A stretch of 64,000 bases of DNA. Source: an uncultured Polaribacter sp. GTDB taxonomy: Bacteria; Bacteroidota; Bacteroidia; Flavobacteriales; Flavobacteriaceae. The notes beneath the pieces were generated by a model, which ran no database searches, had not been told where the DNA came from, and saw only the letters and a program-made list of their open reading frames with translations. Made by a program: the position numbers and the translations under genes. Positions 28,919 through 38,015 of this stretch are shown here, one piece after another; position 1 is the stretch's first letter; the number at the start of each line of letters is the position of its first letter. The DNA lies in contig OX044355.1 in assembly GCA_943846595.1 (NCBI GenBank), positions 62,001 to 126,000 of the forward strand, given 5' to 3'.

Positions 28919-29422
28919 TTATTTTGTTTTTAATAAAACGCCATTTGCTTCAAAAGCAAAGGTGGTTTCTGGCACTTTAATATTTGCAATTTCTTGGGTT
29001 GATTTTCCTGCATCTTTTGCATAATGTTGTAATTCCTCTACTGAAGTTTGTTTTACAAACGCGATTCCTTCAACAATCACATCTTTTCCTTGCGAATCTA
29101 GTGGCATAAAAAAACCATAGTCTTTAAAACGCACCATCGTTTCTTCGGCTTCATATAAAGGCAACTTCATCCAACATCCCTTACTAGTACACACCTCTTT
29201 AATGGTAGAAATGAATTTTACTGGAAGGGTATCTCCTACCTGCAATACTTTCATTTGAGCGTATACTTCTTCTGAAGAAAGAGCATTTTCTTCTGTAATA
29301 ACATCTCCAAAAGATTGATAGGCTGATGAAACTTCTACAACTTCTTTTTCCGTAGTTTTCACTTCTTTACATGCTGTAAATAGTAGCAGGGCAACTGCAC
29401 AAAATTGAATCCATGATTTCAT
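28919..29422 (-). CDS. DUF4920 lipoprotein
   Basis: A 167-residue protein with lipoprotein signal MKSWIQFCAVALLLFTAC (Cys 18). The mature part contains EVCTSKGCWMKLPL and MVRFKDYGFFMPLDSQGKD, the conserved block of DUF4920, whose CxxxxCW motif suggests metal or redox chemistry. Function is not established. First gene of the DUF4920-mnmD-small ORF-ruvC run. Confidence 0.85.
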   Translation of the reverse strand: MKSWIQFCAVALLLFTACKEVKTTEKEVVEVSSAYQSFGDVITEENALSSEEVYAQMKVLQVGDTLPVKFISTIKEVCTSKGCWMKLPLYEAEETMVRFKDYGFFMPLDSQGKDVIVEGIAFVKQTSVEELQHYAKDAGKSTQEIANIKVPETTFAFEANGVLLKTK

Positions 29423-29512
29423 TCTAAATCGTTTTAACGTGATACATACAAATATAAGGTTTTAAACAATAAAACCTAGGGCTAAATAGAGAATCAGAAA
29501 CATAAAATTATG

Positions 29513-29520
29513 TACCTTTG
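29513..29520 (+). promoter_or_regulatory. -7 box for ilvE
   Basis: TACCTTTG fits TAnnTTTG, 21 bp before the ilvE start. No TTG at the ideal -33 distance. Confidence 0.5.
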
Positions 29521-29541
29521 CGACCTATAATCAATTAAAAA

Positions 29542-30597
29542 ATGGCATTAAATATTGAAATTCAACACACCAAAAAATCCAAAATAGATTCTGTAGATTT
29601 TGATAATTTACCTTTTGGAAGTGTATATTCAGACCACATGTTAGAGTGTGATTTTGTGAACGGCACATGGAAAACTCCGGTTATTAAGGCCTATTCGCCA
29701 ATTAGTTTAGATCCTTCTTCTAAAATATTTCATTATGGACAATCTATTTTTGAAGGTATGAAAGCCTACAAAGATGCTGATGAAAACACGTTGCTATTTC
29801 GTCCTTTAGAAAACTTTAAAAGACTCAATAAATCTGCAGAAAGACTAATGATTCCTGCAATTCCAGAGTCAATTTTCATGGAGGGCTTAAAAAAACTATT
29901 GGAGATTGACAACCAGTGGATTCCAAAAAATGAAGGCAGTTCTTTATACATTAGGCCCTTTATGTTTGCGTCTGGAAATGGCTTTCATGCCTCTCCTGCT
30001 GATGCCTACAAATTTGTCATCTGTACAGCGCCTTCTGGAGCTTATTTTGCAGGTGAAATCAAAGTTTTAATTGAAGAGAAGTATGCCCGAGCTGCAAATG
30101 GTGGTGTTGGTTTTGCCAAAGCTGGTGGAAACTATGCCGCACAGTTTTACCCAACACAATTGGCCATTGAAAAGGGCTACAATCAAGTAATTTGGACCGA
30201 TGACAATACCCACGAATATATTGAAGAAGCGGGTGCCATGAACATTTTTATCAGAATCAATGACACATTGATTACAAGTCCGACTAATGATCGAATTTTA
30301 GACGGAATTACACGTAAAAGTATCATTCAGATTGCGAATGACCTTGGGCTTAGCATGGAAGTACGAAAAATTTCCGTTTCTGAAGTTATTGCTGCTGCTC
30401 AAGCGGGAAGTTTACAAGAAATGTTTGGTGCTGGAACTGCTGCTGTCATCTCACCTATATCAGGTTTTGGTTATCAAAATACCGATTATGATTTGCCAAA
30501 ACTAGAAGCAAGTTATGCGTCTTTATTGAAAAAAACGATTACAGATCTACAAACAAACAAAACGGAAGACCCTTATGGTTGGAGAGTTCAGCTATAG
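29542..30597 (+). CDS. ilvE: Branched-chain amino acid aminotransferase
   Basis: A 351-residue class IV PLP enzyme that interconverts Val, Leu and Ile with their 2-oxo acids. HYGQSIFEGMKAY (about 65-77), the catalytic Lys in VGFAKAGGNYAAQ (about 194) and EEAGAMNIF (about 230) are family signatures. Length and C terminus are typical of the class II BCAT group. Monocistronic, with its own promoter and terminator. Confidence 0.95.
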   Translation: MALNIEIQHTKKSKIDSVDFDNLPFGSVYSDHMLECDFVNGTWKTPVIKAYSPISLDPSSKIFHYGQSIFEGMKAYKDADENTLLFRPLENFKRLNKSAERLMIPAIPESIFMEGLKKLLEIDNQWIPKNEGSSLYIRPFMFASGNGFHASPADAYKFVICTAPSGAYFAGEIKVLIEEKYARAANGGVGFAKAGGNYAAQFYPTQLAIEKGYNQVIWTDDNTHEYIEEAGAMNIFIRINDTLITSPTNDRILDGITRKSIIQIANDLGLSMEVRKISVSEVIAAAQAGSLQEMFGAGTAAVISPISGFGYQNTDYDLPKLEASYASLLKKTITDLQTNKTEDPYGWRVQL

Positions 30598-30621
30598 TTT
30601 TTTTTGTAAAATATATTTTTG

Positions 30622-30647
30622 AAACCTCAACATTGTTGGGGTTTTTT
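30622..30647 (+). terminator. Rho-independent terminator of ilvE
   Basis: Arms AAACCTCAAC (30622-30631) and GTTGGGGTTT (30635-30644) pair with one G-T wobble around a 3-base loop and run into a T tract. Confidence 0.85.
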
Positions 30648-30678
30648 CTTTTTTGTAACTTTATAGGAAATTCGTTTG

Positions 30679-31628
30679 ATGCAGAAAATACAATTCTTAC
30701 TCTTTTTTTGTGTATTCATTGCTTGTGAAGCCCCAAAAAAGAAAGCTATTCTTTCCCCTATTCTTAAGAGTCAACAATACATTACTTTATTAGGGACAGC
30801 TCAGGATGCGGGGTATCCACATATCGGTTGTCAAAAAGAATGCTGTCGCAATTTTTACACGGGACATCTAAAAAAACAAAAAGTGGTGTCACTGGGTTTA
30901 ATTGATCTTGAAAAAAATCAAAATGGCTGTTTGAAGCAACTCCAAACATAGCAACCCAACTGGCCAACTTAGAACAAAATCATGTAAAAAAAACATCCCT
31001 AATTGACGGCGTCTTTTTGACTCATGCACACATTGGGTATTATAGTGGTTTGATGTATTTTGGTCGGGAAGCATTCGGAGGGAAAGGCATTCGTATTTTT
31101 ACAATGCCAAAAATGAAGGCCTATCTTTCTACTAATGGACCATGGAATCAATTGGTGAAATTAGGAAATATTGTTTTTACTGAGTTAGCGCATCAAACTA
31201 CAATCGCATTAAACAACCACCTAAAAGTGACTCCTTTTGTAGTGCCACATCGGGATGAGTTTTCGGAGACCGTTGGATATAAAATAGCAGGAAAACAGAA
31301 AACGGCATTGTTTATTCCAGACATCAACAAGTGGGCGAAGTGGAGTGAGGATATTGTCGAAGAAGTAAAAAAAGTAGATATTGCTTTTTTAGATGCAACA
31401 TTTTTAAAATCGGGTGAAGTCAACCGTCCCATGTCAGAAATTCCACATCCATTTATTGAAGAAACGGTTGGGCTATTTAAAAACGAAACTTTTGCTACAA
31501 AACAAAAAGTTATTTTTATTCATTTCAACCATACCAATCATGCGCTTCAAGAAAATTCAACGGAACGGAAAACACTAGAAAAAGAAGGTTTTCGTGTCGC
31601 TTTTGAAGGAATGCAGATTGGACTTTAA
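30679..31628 (+). pseudogene. PqqB-like metallo-hydrolase lipoprotein gene with a frameshift
   Basis: ATG 30679 starts a lipoprotein signal (MQKIQFLLFFCVFIAC, Cys 16). The first frame contains LLGTAQDAGYPHIGC, the start of PqqB-like metallo-beta-lactamase-fold proteins, and ends at 30951. The next frame continues in register with WLFEATPNIATQLANLE and FLTHAHIGYYSGLMYFGREA, the metal-binding HxHxG block, then HRDEFSETVGY and FIHFNHTNHAL near the end. One missing A in the AAAA run near 30922 accounts for the break. Together they give about 316 residues, the normal size. No PQQ genes are nearby. Pseudogene or sequencing error. Confidence 0.82.
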
Positions 31629-31676
31629 TCTTTCAAGTAGCATTGAGTCATTTCATCGCATCGACAAAAAAAGTTT

Positions 31677-32063
31677 CTACTTTTCTAAAATAGCGCCAAT
31701 GTTAGGTTTAAAATAATTAGGCCCTTTTAAAACCTTACCATCTTCTCTATAAATTGGGCTTCCATCTTCGCCTAATTTACTCATATTACTTCGTTGAATT
31801 TCATTGAATACTTCTTCAATCTTGTCCTGCATTCCGTGTTCGATAATGGTACCACAGAGAATATATAACATGTCGCCTAAAGCATCTGCAACCTCAACAA
31901 GATCATTATTTTCTGCGGCTTCTAAATATTCTTCGTTTTCTTCTTTCATTAACTCAAAACGTAACTTTTTACGATCCTCTGAAATGGCCACGGTGGGTGT
32001 ATCTTTTATGTTTAAATTGAATGCTGTATGGAATTGATGTACGGCCGCTATTTTATTTTTCAT
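31677..32063 (-). CDS. MazG-like nucleoside triphosphate pyrophosphohydrolase
   Basis: A 128-residue all-alpha NTP-PPase. EENEEYLEAAENNDLVEVAD then ALGDMLYILCG match the ExxE-12-ExxD metal-binding pattern of the MazG/HisE superfamily. Such proteins hydrolyse (deoxy)nucleoside triphosphates or related substrates to monophosphates and act in nucleotide-pool cleaning. 18 bp downstream of the SDR gene on the same strand. Confidence 0.87.
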   Translation of the reverse strand: MKNKIAAVHQFHTAFNLNIKDTPTVAISEDRKKLRFELMKEENEEYLEAAENNDLVEVADALGDMLYILCGTIIEHGMQDKIEEVFNEIQRSNMSKLGEDGSPIYREDGKVLKGPNYFKPNIGAILEK

Positions 32064-32081
32064 GGTATCTATTTTTATTGA

Positions 32082-32804
32082 TTAAAGTACTTTTTTTAAA
32101 ACCCAAGCTGGCATCAATTTAAGCGCGATTGCAACCAGAGTCCAACGCTTGGAAATATAGGCGACTCTTTTTTTCTTTTTGATGGCTGTATAAAGCTGTT
32201 TTGCAGCTTTGTCTAAAGGAACCATCCAAAAAACTGCTTCTCCCAATGCCATAGGAGTATCTACAAATCCTGGTCTTATTTCAGTGATGTAAACTTTTTT
32301 TGATTGGATTGATTTTGTTTTTATATAAAGGCTTTCTAAATACGCTTTTTGGTAGGCTTTAGAAGCAAAATAATCAGGTGCAGAACGATTTCCTCGAAGG
32401 GATGCAATAGAGGAAATACCCACCAACTGACCAAATTGTTGTTTTTTAAATAAATTATACCCTAATATATATAGTCTCGTGCATCCCAAAACATTTGTAT
32501 TAATGGTTTGTTTTTGTTGCTCCCACTCAAGTTTTGGGTTTACATACCCTACTCCTGAGCTTTGCACGATTAGGTCGATGCTCTTGAATTCTACTACAAT
32601 TTCATTAAAAACTTTTTCTACATCGGCAACATCCTGAATGTCATTCTGTTTCACCAAAATTGAAGCTGGATGTTGTTTTTTTAACGCAGTTAATAGCGCT
32701 AATCTTCTTCCTGTAACTGCAACTTTATAGCCTTCTTTAATTAGAATTTCGGTCAGCGATTTTCCAATACCAGAAGTTGCTCCAAAAACGATGGCTTTCT
32801 TCAT
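32082..32804 (-). CDS. Short-chain dehydrogenase/reductase
   Basis: A 240-residue SDR. NAD(P)-binding GATSGIGKSL (about 8-17), the active-site Ser in VGISSIASLRG and YFASKAYQK (YxxxK, about 152-160) are present. The C terminus (VALKLMPAWVLKKVL) is hydrophobic and may associate with the membrane. Substrate unknown. Confidence 0.9.
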   Translation of the reverse strand: MKKAIVFGATSGIGKSLTEILIKEGYKVAVTGRRLALLTALKKQHPASILVKQNDIQDVADVEKVFNEIVVEFKSIDLIVQSSGVGYVNPKLEWEQQKQTINTNVLGCTRLYILGYNLFKKQQFGQLVGISSIASLRGNRSAPDYFASKAYQKAYLESLYIKTKSIQSKKVYITEIRPGFVDTPMALGEAVFWMVPLDKAAKQLYTAIKKKKRVAYISKRWTLVAIALKLMPAWVLKKVL

Positions 32805-32812
32805 TTAATTTG

Positions 32813-32820
32813 TAATTTTG
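32813..32820 (+). promoter_or_regulatory. -7 box for the 68-residue membrane protein gene
   Basis: TAATTTTG fits TAnnTTTG. The 5' leader would be about 90 nt. No ideal -33 element. Confidence 0.35.
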
Positions 32821-32912
32821 CAAGATCTATTTAAACACACAATATATAGAATCTTCATGACACCTAAAACTGTTTCAAATTCTATTATTAAATAACTTAT
32901 AAAGAAAATACG

Positions 32913-33119
32913 ATGTTTTTAGCTGCATATTTCACTTCTGGTAGAATTCTATTTATGGTTTTTTTCATAATTTCTTTTTTGATTTTAGCAATTTACAGCT
33001 ACAAAAAAGATATAAAAAGTCATAAAATACACTATAAAAATGCGGCCAAGAATTTATTAATTTATGGAAGTATTACGCTTATTGTTTTTGTTGCTATTCG
33101 TTTATTTACAGGAAACTAG
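32913..33119 (+). CDS. Small two-helix membrane protein
   Basis: A 68-residue protein with two hydrophobic helices (about 7-27 and 47-64) separated by a basic loop (YKKDIKSHKIHYKNAAKN). No family recognised with certainty. Between divergent and convergent neighbours (SDR and tag), expressed alone. Confidence 0.7.
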   Translation: MFLAAYFTSGRILFMVFFIISFLILAIYSYKKDIKSHKIHYKNAAKNLLIYGSITLIVFVAIRLFTGN

Positions 33120-33139
33120 CTTTTATTTTACTCGCTTTT

Positions 33140-33697
33140 TTATTGCTGATATTTAAAACAGTCTGTTGTATGATCGTTGACCATACCCACAGCTTGCATA
33201 AACGCATAGATTACTGTAGGACCTACAAACTTAAATCCACGTTTTTTTAAATCTTTAGAAATTGTATCTGACAGCGGTGTTGTTGCAGGAACATCCTCTT
33301 TTTTATGAAAATTGTTTCGAATTGGTTTTCCTTGCACATAAGCCCAAATGAAGTTTGAAAAGGAGCCAAATTCTTTCTGAATTTCCATAAATAATTGAGC
33401 GTTCGTAATGGCACTTTTGATTTTCAACTTATTTCTAATAATTCCGGGATCTTGTAACAACGATGCATAATTAGATGCTGAATATTTTGCGATTCTTTTG
33501 TAATCGAAATTATCAAATGCACTTCTAAAATTTTCTCTTTTATTAAGAATTGTAATCCAACTTAAACCGGCTTGAAAGGTTTCTAAAATTAAAAATTCAA
33601 ACAAAACAGCATCCTCAAAAACAGGCAATCCCCATTCTTTATCGTGGTAGTCTATGTATTTTTGGCTATCATTTACCCAAAAGCATCTCGTTTTCAT
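33140..33697 (-). CDS. tag: DNA-3-methyladenine glycosylase I
   Basis: A 185-residue base-excision glycosylase that removes 3-methyladenine from DNA. RCFWVNDSQKYIDYHDKEWG (residues 3-22) holds the zinc-binding Cys and the substrate-binding region; the C-terminal H and C of the zinc snap are in NDHTTDCFKY. Full length. Confidence 0.94.
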   Translation of the reverse strand: MKTRCFWVNDSQKYIDYHDKEWGLPVFEDAVLFEFLILETFQAGLSWITILNKRENFRSAFDNFDYKRIAKYSASNYASLLQDPGIIRNKLKIKSAITNAQLFMEIQKEFGSFSNFIWAYVQGKPIRNNFHKKEDVPATTPLSDTISKDLKKRGFKFVGPTVIYAFMQAVGMVNDHTTDCFKYQQ

Positions 33698-33794
33698 TTT
33701 GTTGTTTTAGAAGATAAAATTAATGTTAAAAGTGCTAAAGATCGTTCTAATCTAGAAAAATTTCTGCAACTTTACAAGAATAAAACTACTGGTT

Positions 33795-34229
33795 ATGAAA
33801 CTTTTAAAACAGCTTTTCGCAATACTCATTGTTGGATTTCTTTTTTATGCTTGTGGTTCTCAATCCATAGAAAATAAAAAAAGTAAAAAGGAGCCACCTG
33901 TTCGAATAGCAAATGACAGCTTGGCCTATGAGATCATCATTATAGATCCTGGTTTTACAGCTTATTTGAATTCGATTGCACTACCTGAAGGATTTTACAA
34001 TCAAAGCTACTTAGAAGCTAGAAATCGTATATGGGTTACTATATGGAATCAAAGAGCTCAAAATCCGAGGCAATTTCGTCAAGATATTTATGAAAACAGC
34101 ATTGCGTATCTGCCAACAGTAGATTATGGATATGAGGTAAATCACAAACTATTTAATTACTTTTTATTCGCACAAAGAAAATACAAAATGACACTCGGAG
34201 GTGGATTTAGATCGGATCGAATTAATTAA
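33795..34229 (+). CDS. DUF6146-type lipoprotein
   Basis: A 144-residue protein with lipoprotein signal MKLLKQLFAILIVGFLFYAC (Cys 20). The mature part has IIDPGFTAYLNS and YEVNHKLFNYFLFAQRKYKM, a conserved core seen in flavobacterial lipoproteins of unknown function. It overlaps the convergent folA stop by 4 bases. Confidence 0.75.
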   Translation: MKLLKQLFAILIVGFLFYACGSQSIENKKSKKEPPVRIANDSLAYEIIIIDPGFTAYLNSIALPEGFYNQSYLEARNRIWVTIWNQRAQNPRQFRQDIYENSIAYLPTVDYGYEVNHKLFNYFLFAQRKYKMTLGGGFRSDRIN

Positions 34230-34711
34230 ATTTTCTGATAACTAATAAAACTATAATCGTATGCGTTTTTCTCATCTGCTAGAAAATCTTCTCTATAAAT
34301 TTCTTTCCAAACAGTGGAATCAATTTCAGGAAAAAAAACATCCGCTTCAAATTCCTGATGCACTCTCGTAATATCTAATTGATCGATCAAATTATTTTCT
34401 AAGGCCTGTTTGTACACCTGAGCACCTCCTATAATAAATGCATCTTTACCTTCTGTAAATGCGATGGCTTCTTCTAAAGAATAGGCAATGAGACAGCCTT
34501 CTTTTTTGTAGTTGTTATTTCTGGTAATAATAACAGAGGTTCTATTTGGTAAGGGTTTTCCAATCGATTCGAAAGTATTTCTACCCATTAGGATATGATG
34601 TCCTGAGGTCACTTTCTTGAACCGCTTTAAGTCAGCAGGTAACCGCCAAATTAAATCGTTGTCTTTCCCTAGGGCGTTGTTCGTTGAAATTGCAGCAATC
34701 AATGTAATCAT
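34226..34711 (-). CDS. folA: Dihydrofolate reductase
   Basis: A 161-residue NADPH-dependent enzyme that reduces dihydrofolate to tetrahydrofolate. ALGKDNDLIWRLPADLKRFK (about 13-32) contains the active-site Trp and Asp, GRNTFESIGKPLPNR (about 43-57) the NADPH site. It lies 67 bp downstream of thyA on the same strand; thymidylate synthase makes the dihydrofolate this enzyme recycles. Confidence 0.96.
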   Translation of the reverse strand: MITLIAAISTNNALGKDNDLIWRLPADLKRFKKVTSGHHILMGRNTFESIGKPLPNRTSVIITRNNNYKKEGCLIAYSLEEAIAFTEGKDAFIIGGAQVYKQALENNLIDQLDITRVHQEFEADVFFPEIDSTVWKEIYREDFLADEKNAYDYSFISYQKI

Positions 34712-34778
34712 AATTAAAATAGCATTTTTTTGAAATCATACTTGGAAAGCACTATCGCTTAAAGTCTTTTATCGGTTA

Positions 34779-35603
34779 TTATACCGCAACTTTTCCTTTT
34801 ATATGTGGATGTGGATTGTAATCTATCAATTCAAAATCATCAAAATCAAAATCAAAAATATTGGTAATTTTTGGATTGATCTTCATCGTAGGCAAAGGTC
34901 TTAATTCTCTACTTAGCTGTAATTCTAATTGTTCTTGATGATTGTTGTAAATATGTGCATCTCCAAAAGTGTGTATAAATTCTCCTGCTTCATACCCACA
35001 AACTTGCGCCATCATCATTGTAAACAATGCATAACTCGCAATATTAAAAGGAACTCCTAAAAAGATATCTGCACTTCTTTGATAGAGCTGACATGACAAC
35101 TTACCGTCGGCAACATAAAATTGAAAAAAGGCGTGACAGGGAGGTAATGCGGCTTTATTATTGGCCACATTCTCTGAAAAAGAAACAGATGTATCTGGCA
35201 TTACACTTGGATTCCAAGCAGAAACCATCATTCTTCTACTGTTTGGGTTGCTCTTTAAGGTAGCGATTACTTCTTGTAATTGATCAATATCATCACTGTT
35301 CCAATTCCGCCACTGATGTCCATAAACAGGTCCTAAATCTCCATTTTCATCGGCCCAAGAATTCCATATTTTAACACCGTTTTCTTGCAAGTATTTAATA
35401 TTGGTATCCCCTTTTATAAACCAGAGTAATTCATAAATAATAGACTTTAAATGCAGTTTCTTAGTGGTTACCATCGGAAAACCGTCACTCAAATCAAAAC
35501 GCATTTGATACCCAAAAACACTTTTTGTTCCGGTACCTGTTCGATCTCCTTTTTCGTTCCCGTTCTCTAAAACGTGTTGTACTAAATCGTGATATTGTTT
35601 CAT
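34779..35603 (-). CDS. thyA: Thymidylate synthase
   Basis: A 274-residue enzyme that methylates dUMP to dTMP using methylene-tetrahydrofolate. The nucleophile Cys lies in [13 protein letters not shown] (about 156), with [18 protein letters not shown] forming the dUMP site. Full length. Grouped with folA (downstream) and the nucleoside transporter (upstream). Confidence 0.97.
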   Translation of the reverse strand: MKQYHDLVQHVLENGNEKGDRTGTGTKSVFGYQMRFDLSDGFPMVTTKKLHLKSIIYELLWFIKGDTNIKYLQENGVKIWNSWADENGDLGPVYGHQWRNWNSDDIDQLQEVIATLKSNPNSRRMMVSAWNPSVMPDTSVSFSENVANNKAALPPCHAFFQFYVADGKLSCQLYQRSADIFLGVPFNIASYALFTMMMAQVCGYEAGEFIHTFGDAHIYNNHQEQLELQLSRELRPLPTMKINPKITNIFDFDFDDFELIDYNPHPHIKGKVAV

Positions 35604-35721
35604 GTTGTAATCTGTGCGTTTAATTGTAAAATAACCTCTGTAAAAATAACAAATAAAATATAAAAGATGATTGGAGTTTTTAGATCCTTTTTTTTAAAAT
35701 TGGATCGGTTGTAATTCGCTA

Positions 35722-37257
35722 TTATCCAATAATCATTCCAGCGATGGTAGCAGACATTAACGATGCAATGGTACCTCCAATAAGTGCTTTCATTCCAAAC
35801 TCTGACAAGGTTTTTCTTTGTCCTGGCGCTAAAGAACCAATTCCTCCAATTTGAATTCCAATAGAAGCAAAATTTGCAAAACCACACAGCATATAGGTAG
35901 CCATAATAATCGACTTATTATAGGTTAAATGTGAGGCATTTGCTACATTTTTTAATTCTGCTAACTGTATGTATCCAACGAATTCACTTGCAGCTAATTT
36001 GATTCCGAGTAATTGTCCCATCAACGTCATATCTTCTGTTGCGACCCCTATTAGCCACATTAGAGGCGCAAAAGCGTACCCTAAGATGGCTTCAATAGAG
36101 AAACTATTGTAAGTCGTATTTTCCGCCATCCAAGAATTTAATGTTGTAATATCTCCAACCCAGCCTAAAATTCCATTTAACATTGCAATTACGGCCACAA
36201 AAACCAACAACATGGCTCCTACATTGACCGCTAAACGCAAACCTTCGGTGGTCCCGTTTGCGATTGCATCTAAAATGTTTGATCCTATTTTTTCTTGGGA
36301 AACAGTAACGTCTGTATTTACTTTTTCTGTTTGTGGATAAAGTATTTTAGAGATGACAATGGCACCAGGAGCAGCCATTACGGATGCAGCTAATAAATGT
36401 TTTGCAAAAACCAATTCTAAAGCTTTATCTCCTCCACCTAAAAACCCAATATAAGCTGCTAAAACAGCACCTGCAACAGTGGCCATCCCTCCTACCATCA
36501 CCAAAAGCATTTCAGATTTGTTCATTTTCTCCAAATAAGCCTTAATTAATAAAGGTGCTTCGGTTTGGCCCAAAAAGATATTTCCTGCAACAGAGAGACT
36601 TTCCATTCCAGATATTCCTAGAAATTTGGTCAAAACCATAGCCATAAACTTTACTATTTTTTGAATAATCCCTAAATAAAAGAAAAGTGAGGTGAGGGCT
36701 GAAAAGAAGATGATCGTTGGCAGTACTTGAAAGGCAAAAATGTACCCAAAAGTAGTTGTATCGCCAACCATTCCAGCAAATAAGAATTCACTACCAGCTT
36801 TGGTATACTCCAATATTTCAATGAAGATTCCTCCAATAAATTCGAAGATCGACTGAACTAATTGAATTTTTAAAACACCAATTGCGATTATAAGTTGAAG
36901 CGACAAGCCTATTGCTGCTTTTTTCCAATCAATGGCTTTTCGATTGCTACTAAATAAAAAGGCAATTATAATTAAAGAAATCATCCCTAACACACCTCTC
37001 CATAAACTCTGCATTGAAAAACCTTGACTTGCTATGATTGTACTGGAGTCTTCAGCGACATTAGTGGTCGTTTCTTTTAATGTTTTTGGCGAGCTTTCGT
37101 CTGCAACTTCAGCAACTAATAAAGTAGTCTGTTTATTTTGCTCCAAAAATTCGGTAACTTCTTCTGTCTGATTTTCTACTATTTTAACTGAATCTAATTC
37201 TTGAGAAAAACTAAGAATAGAGAACAAACAAAAAGCAATTAAAACTATTTTTTTCAT
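35722..37257 (-). CDS. NupC-family concentrative nucleoside transporter
   Basis: A 511-residue CNT transporter importing nucleosides with cations. ATG 37257 is chosen because it starts a good signal peptide (MKKIVLIAFCLFSILSFSQ) and avoids overlap with the upstream gene; the frame stays open to 37332. A hydrophilic stretch of about 65 residues follows the signal peptide before the first transporter helix near residue 88. The core has FLGQTEAPLLIKAYL (about 255) and the C-terminal NupC domain ending SAGMIIG-like. The extra periplasmic N-terminal segment is unusual compared with E. coli NupC. Confidence 0.92.
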   Translation of the reverse strand: MKKIVLIAFCLFSILSFSQELDSVKIVENQTEEVTEFLEQNKQTTLLVAEVADESSPKTLKETTTNVAEDSSTIIASQGFSMQSLWRGVLGMISLIIIAFLFSSNRKAIDWKKAAIGLSLQLIIAIGVLKIQLVQSIFEFIGGIFIEILEYTKAGSEFLFAGMVGDTTTFGYIFAFQVLPTIIFFSALTSLFFYLGIIQKIVKFMAMVLTKFLGISGMESLSVAGNIFLGQTEAPLLIKAYLEKMNKSEMLLVMVGGMATVAGAVLAAYIGFLGGGDKALELVFAKHLLAASVMAAPGAIVISKILYPQTEKVNTDVTVSQEKIGSNILDAIANGTTEGLRLAVNVGAMLLVFVAVIAMLNGILGWVGDITTLNSWMAENTTYNSFSIEAILGYAFAPLMWLIGVATEDMTLMGQLLGIKLAASEFVGYIQLAELKNVANASHLTYNKSIIMATYMLCGFANFASIGIQIGGIGSLAPGQRKTLSEFGMKALIGGTIASLMSATIAGMIIG

Positions 37258-37273
37258 GGGGTAGGGCTGATTA

Positions 37274-37882
37274 TTATCTTTTACTGATTTCGTCTCTAAT
37301 TTTTGCTGCCAATTCATAATTTTCATTGTCAACAGCTTTCTCTAATTGTTGGTGTAATTCTTTCAGGGAACTTCTAGAAAAAGCAGATTCCTTCTCAGGA
37401 AAAACGGCTTCTAATTCAATTTTGTCTTCCTCAGGATCATTTTCTTCATAAAGATCGAATTCCTCATCAACATTTAAATTTACACCTGCTTTGTCTAAGA
37501 TATTTTCATAAGTATAAATTGGTGCTTCAAAACGAACAGCTATCGCAATGGCATCTGAAGTTCTTGTATCTATAATTTCTTCAACACCCTCTTTTTCACA
37601 AATTAAACTCGAGTAAAAGACACCATCCACCAATTTATGGATAATGACTTGTTGAATCTGGATTGAAAATCGATCAGAAAAAGTTTTAAATAAATCATGT
37701 GTAAGCGGTCTTGGAGGTCTAATTTCTTTCTCCAAAGCAATCGCAATAGATTGTGCTTCAAAAGCACCAATAATAATCGGTAAGGTTCTCGTACCGTCCA
37801 TTTCACTTAATACCAAAGCATAAGCGCCACTTTGGGTTTGGCTATAAGAAATTCCTTTTATAGTAAGTTTTATCAAACTCAT
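37274..37882 (-). CDS. Bifunctional nuclease family protein (DUF151 plus UVR motif)
   Basis: A 202-residue protein. The BFN/DUF151 domain spans about 5-130 (SYSQTQSGAYALVLSEMDG, RTSDAIAIAVRF), followed by an acidic linker and a C-terminal UvrB/UvrC motif (about 165-200, LHQQLEKAVDNENYELAAKI). Plant and bacterial relatives have been reported to act on DNA and RNA; the biological role here is not known. It ends 16 bp before the nucleoside transporter start. Confidence 0.88.
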   Translation of the reverse strand: MSLIKLTIKGISYSQTQSGAYALVLSEMDGTRTLPIIIGAFEAQSIAIALEKEIRPPRPLTHDLFKTFSDRFSIQIQQVIIHKLVDGVFYSSLICEKEGVEEIIDTRTSDAIAIAVRFEAPIYTYENILDKAGVNLNVDEEFDLYEENDPEEDKIELEAVFPEKESAFSRSSLKELHQQLEKAVDNENYELAAKIRDEISKR

Positions 37883-37900
37883 AAATAATCTTCATAAAAT

Positions 37901-37946
37901 AAAAAAAGCTATCAAATTTAGGAGAATACCTAAAACCAGATAGCCC
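37901..37946 (-). terminator. Rho-independent terminator of etfBA
   Basis: A two-part stem (GCTATC/GATAGC and TTTAGG/CCTAAA) with a short central loop. Read on the minus strand it is followed by seven T residues (37907-37901). Confidence 0.85.
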
Positions 37947-38015
37947 TTTTATTGGGCACAATTTAATAAAAAATATGTGTGAAACCTTTAAATATTCGCT
38001 GTAATTTATAAAAAC

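Noticed and set aside
35600..35887. 95-codon minus-strand frame overlapping the nucleoside transporter
   Set aside because: It is Trp/Tyr/Asn-rich nonsense that overlaps the well-supported transporter gene in another frame.
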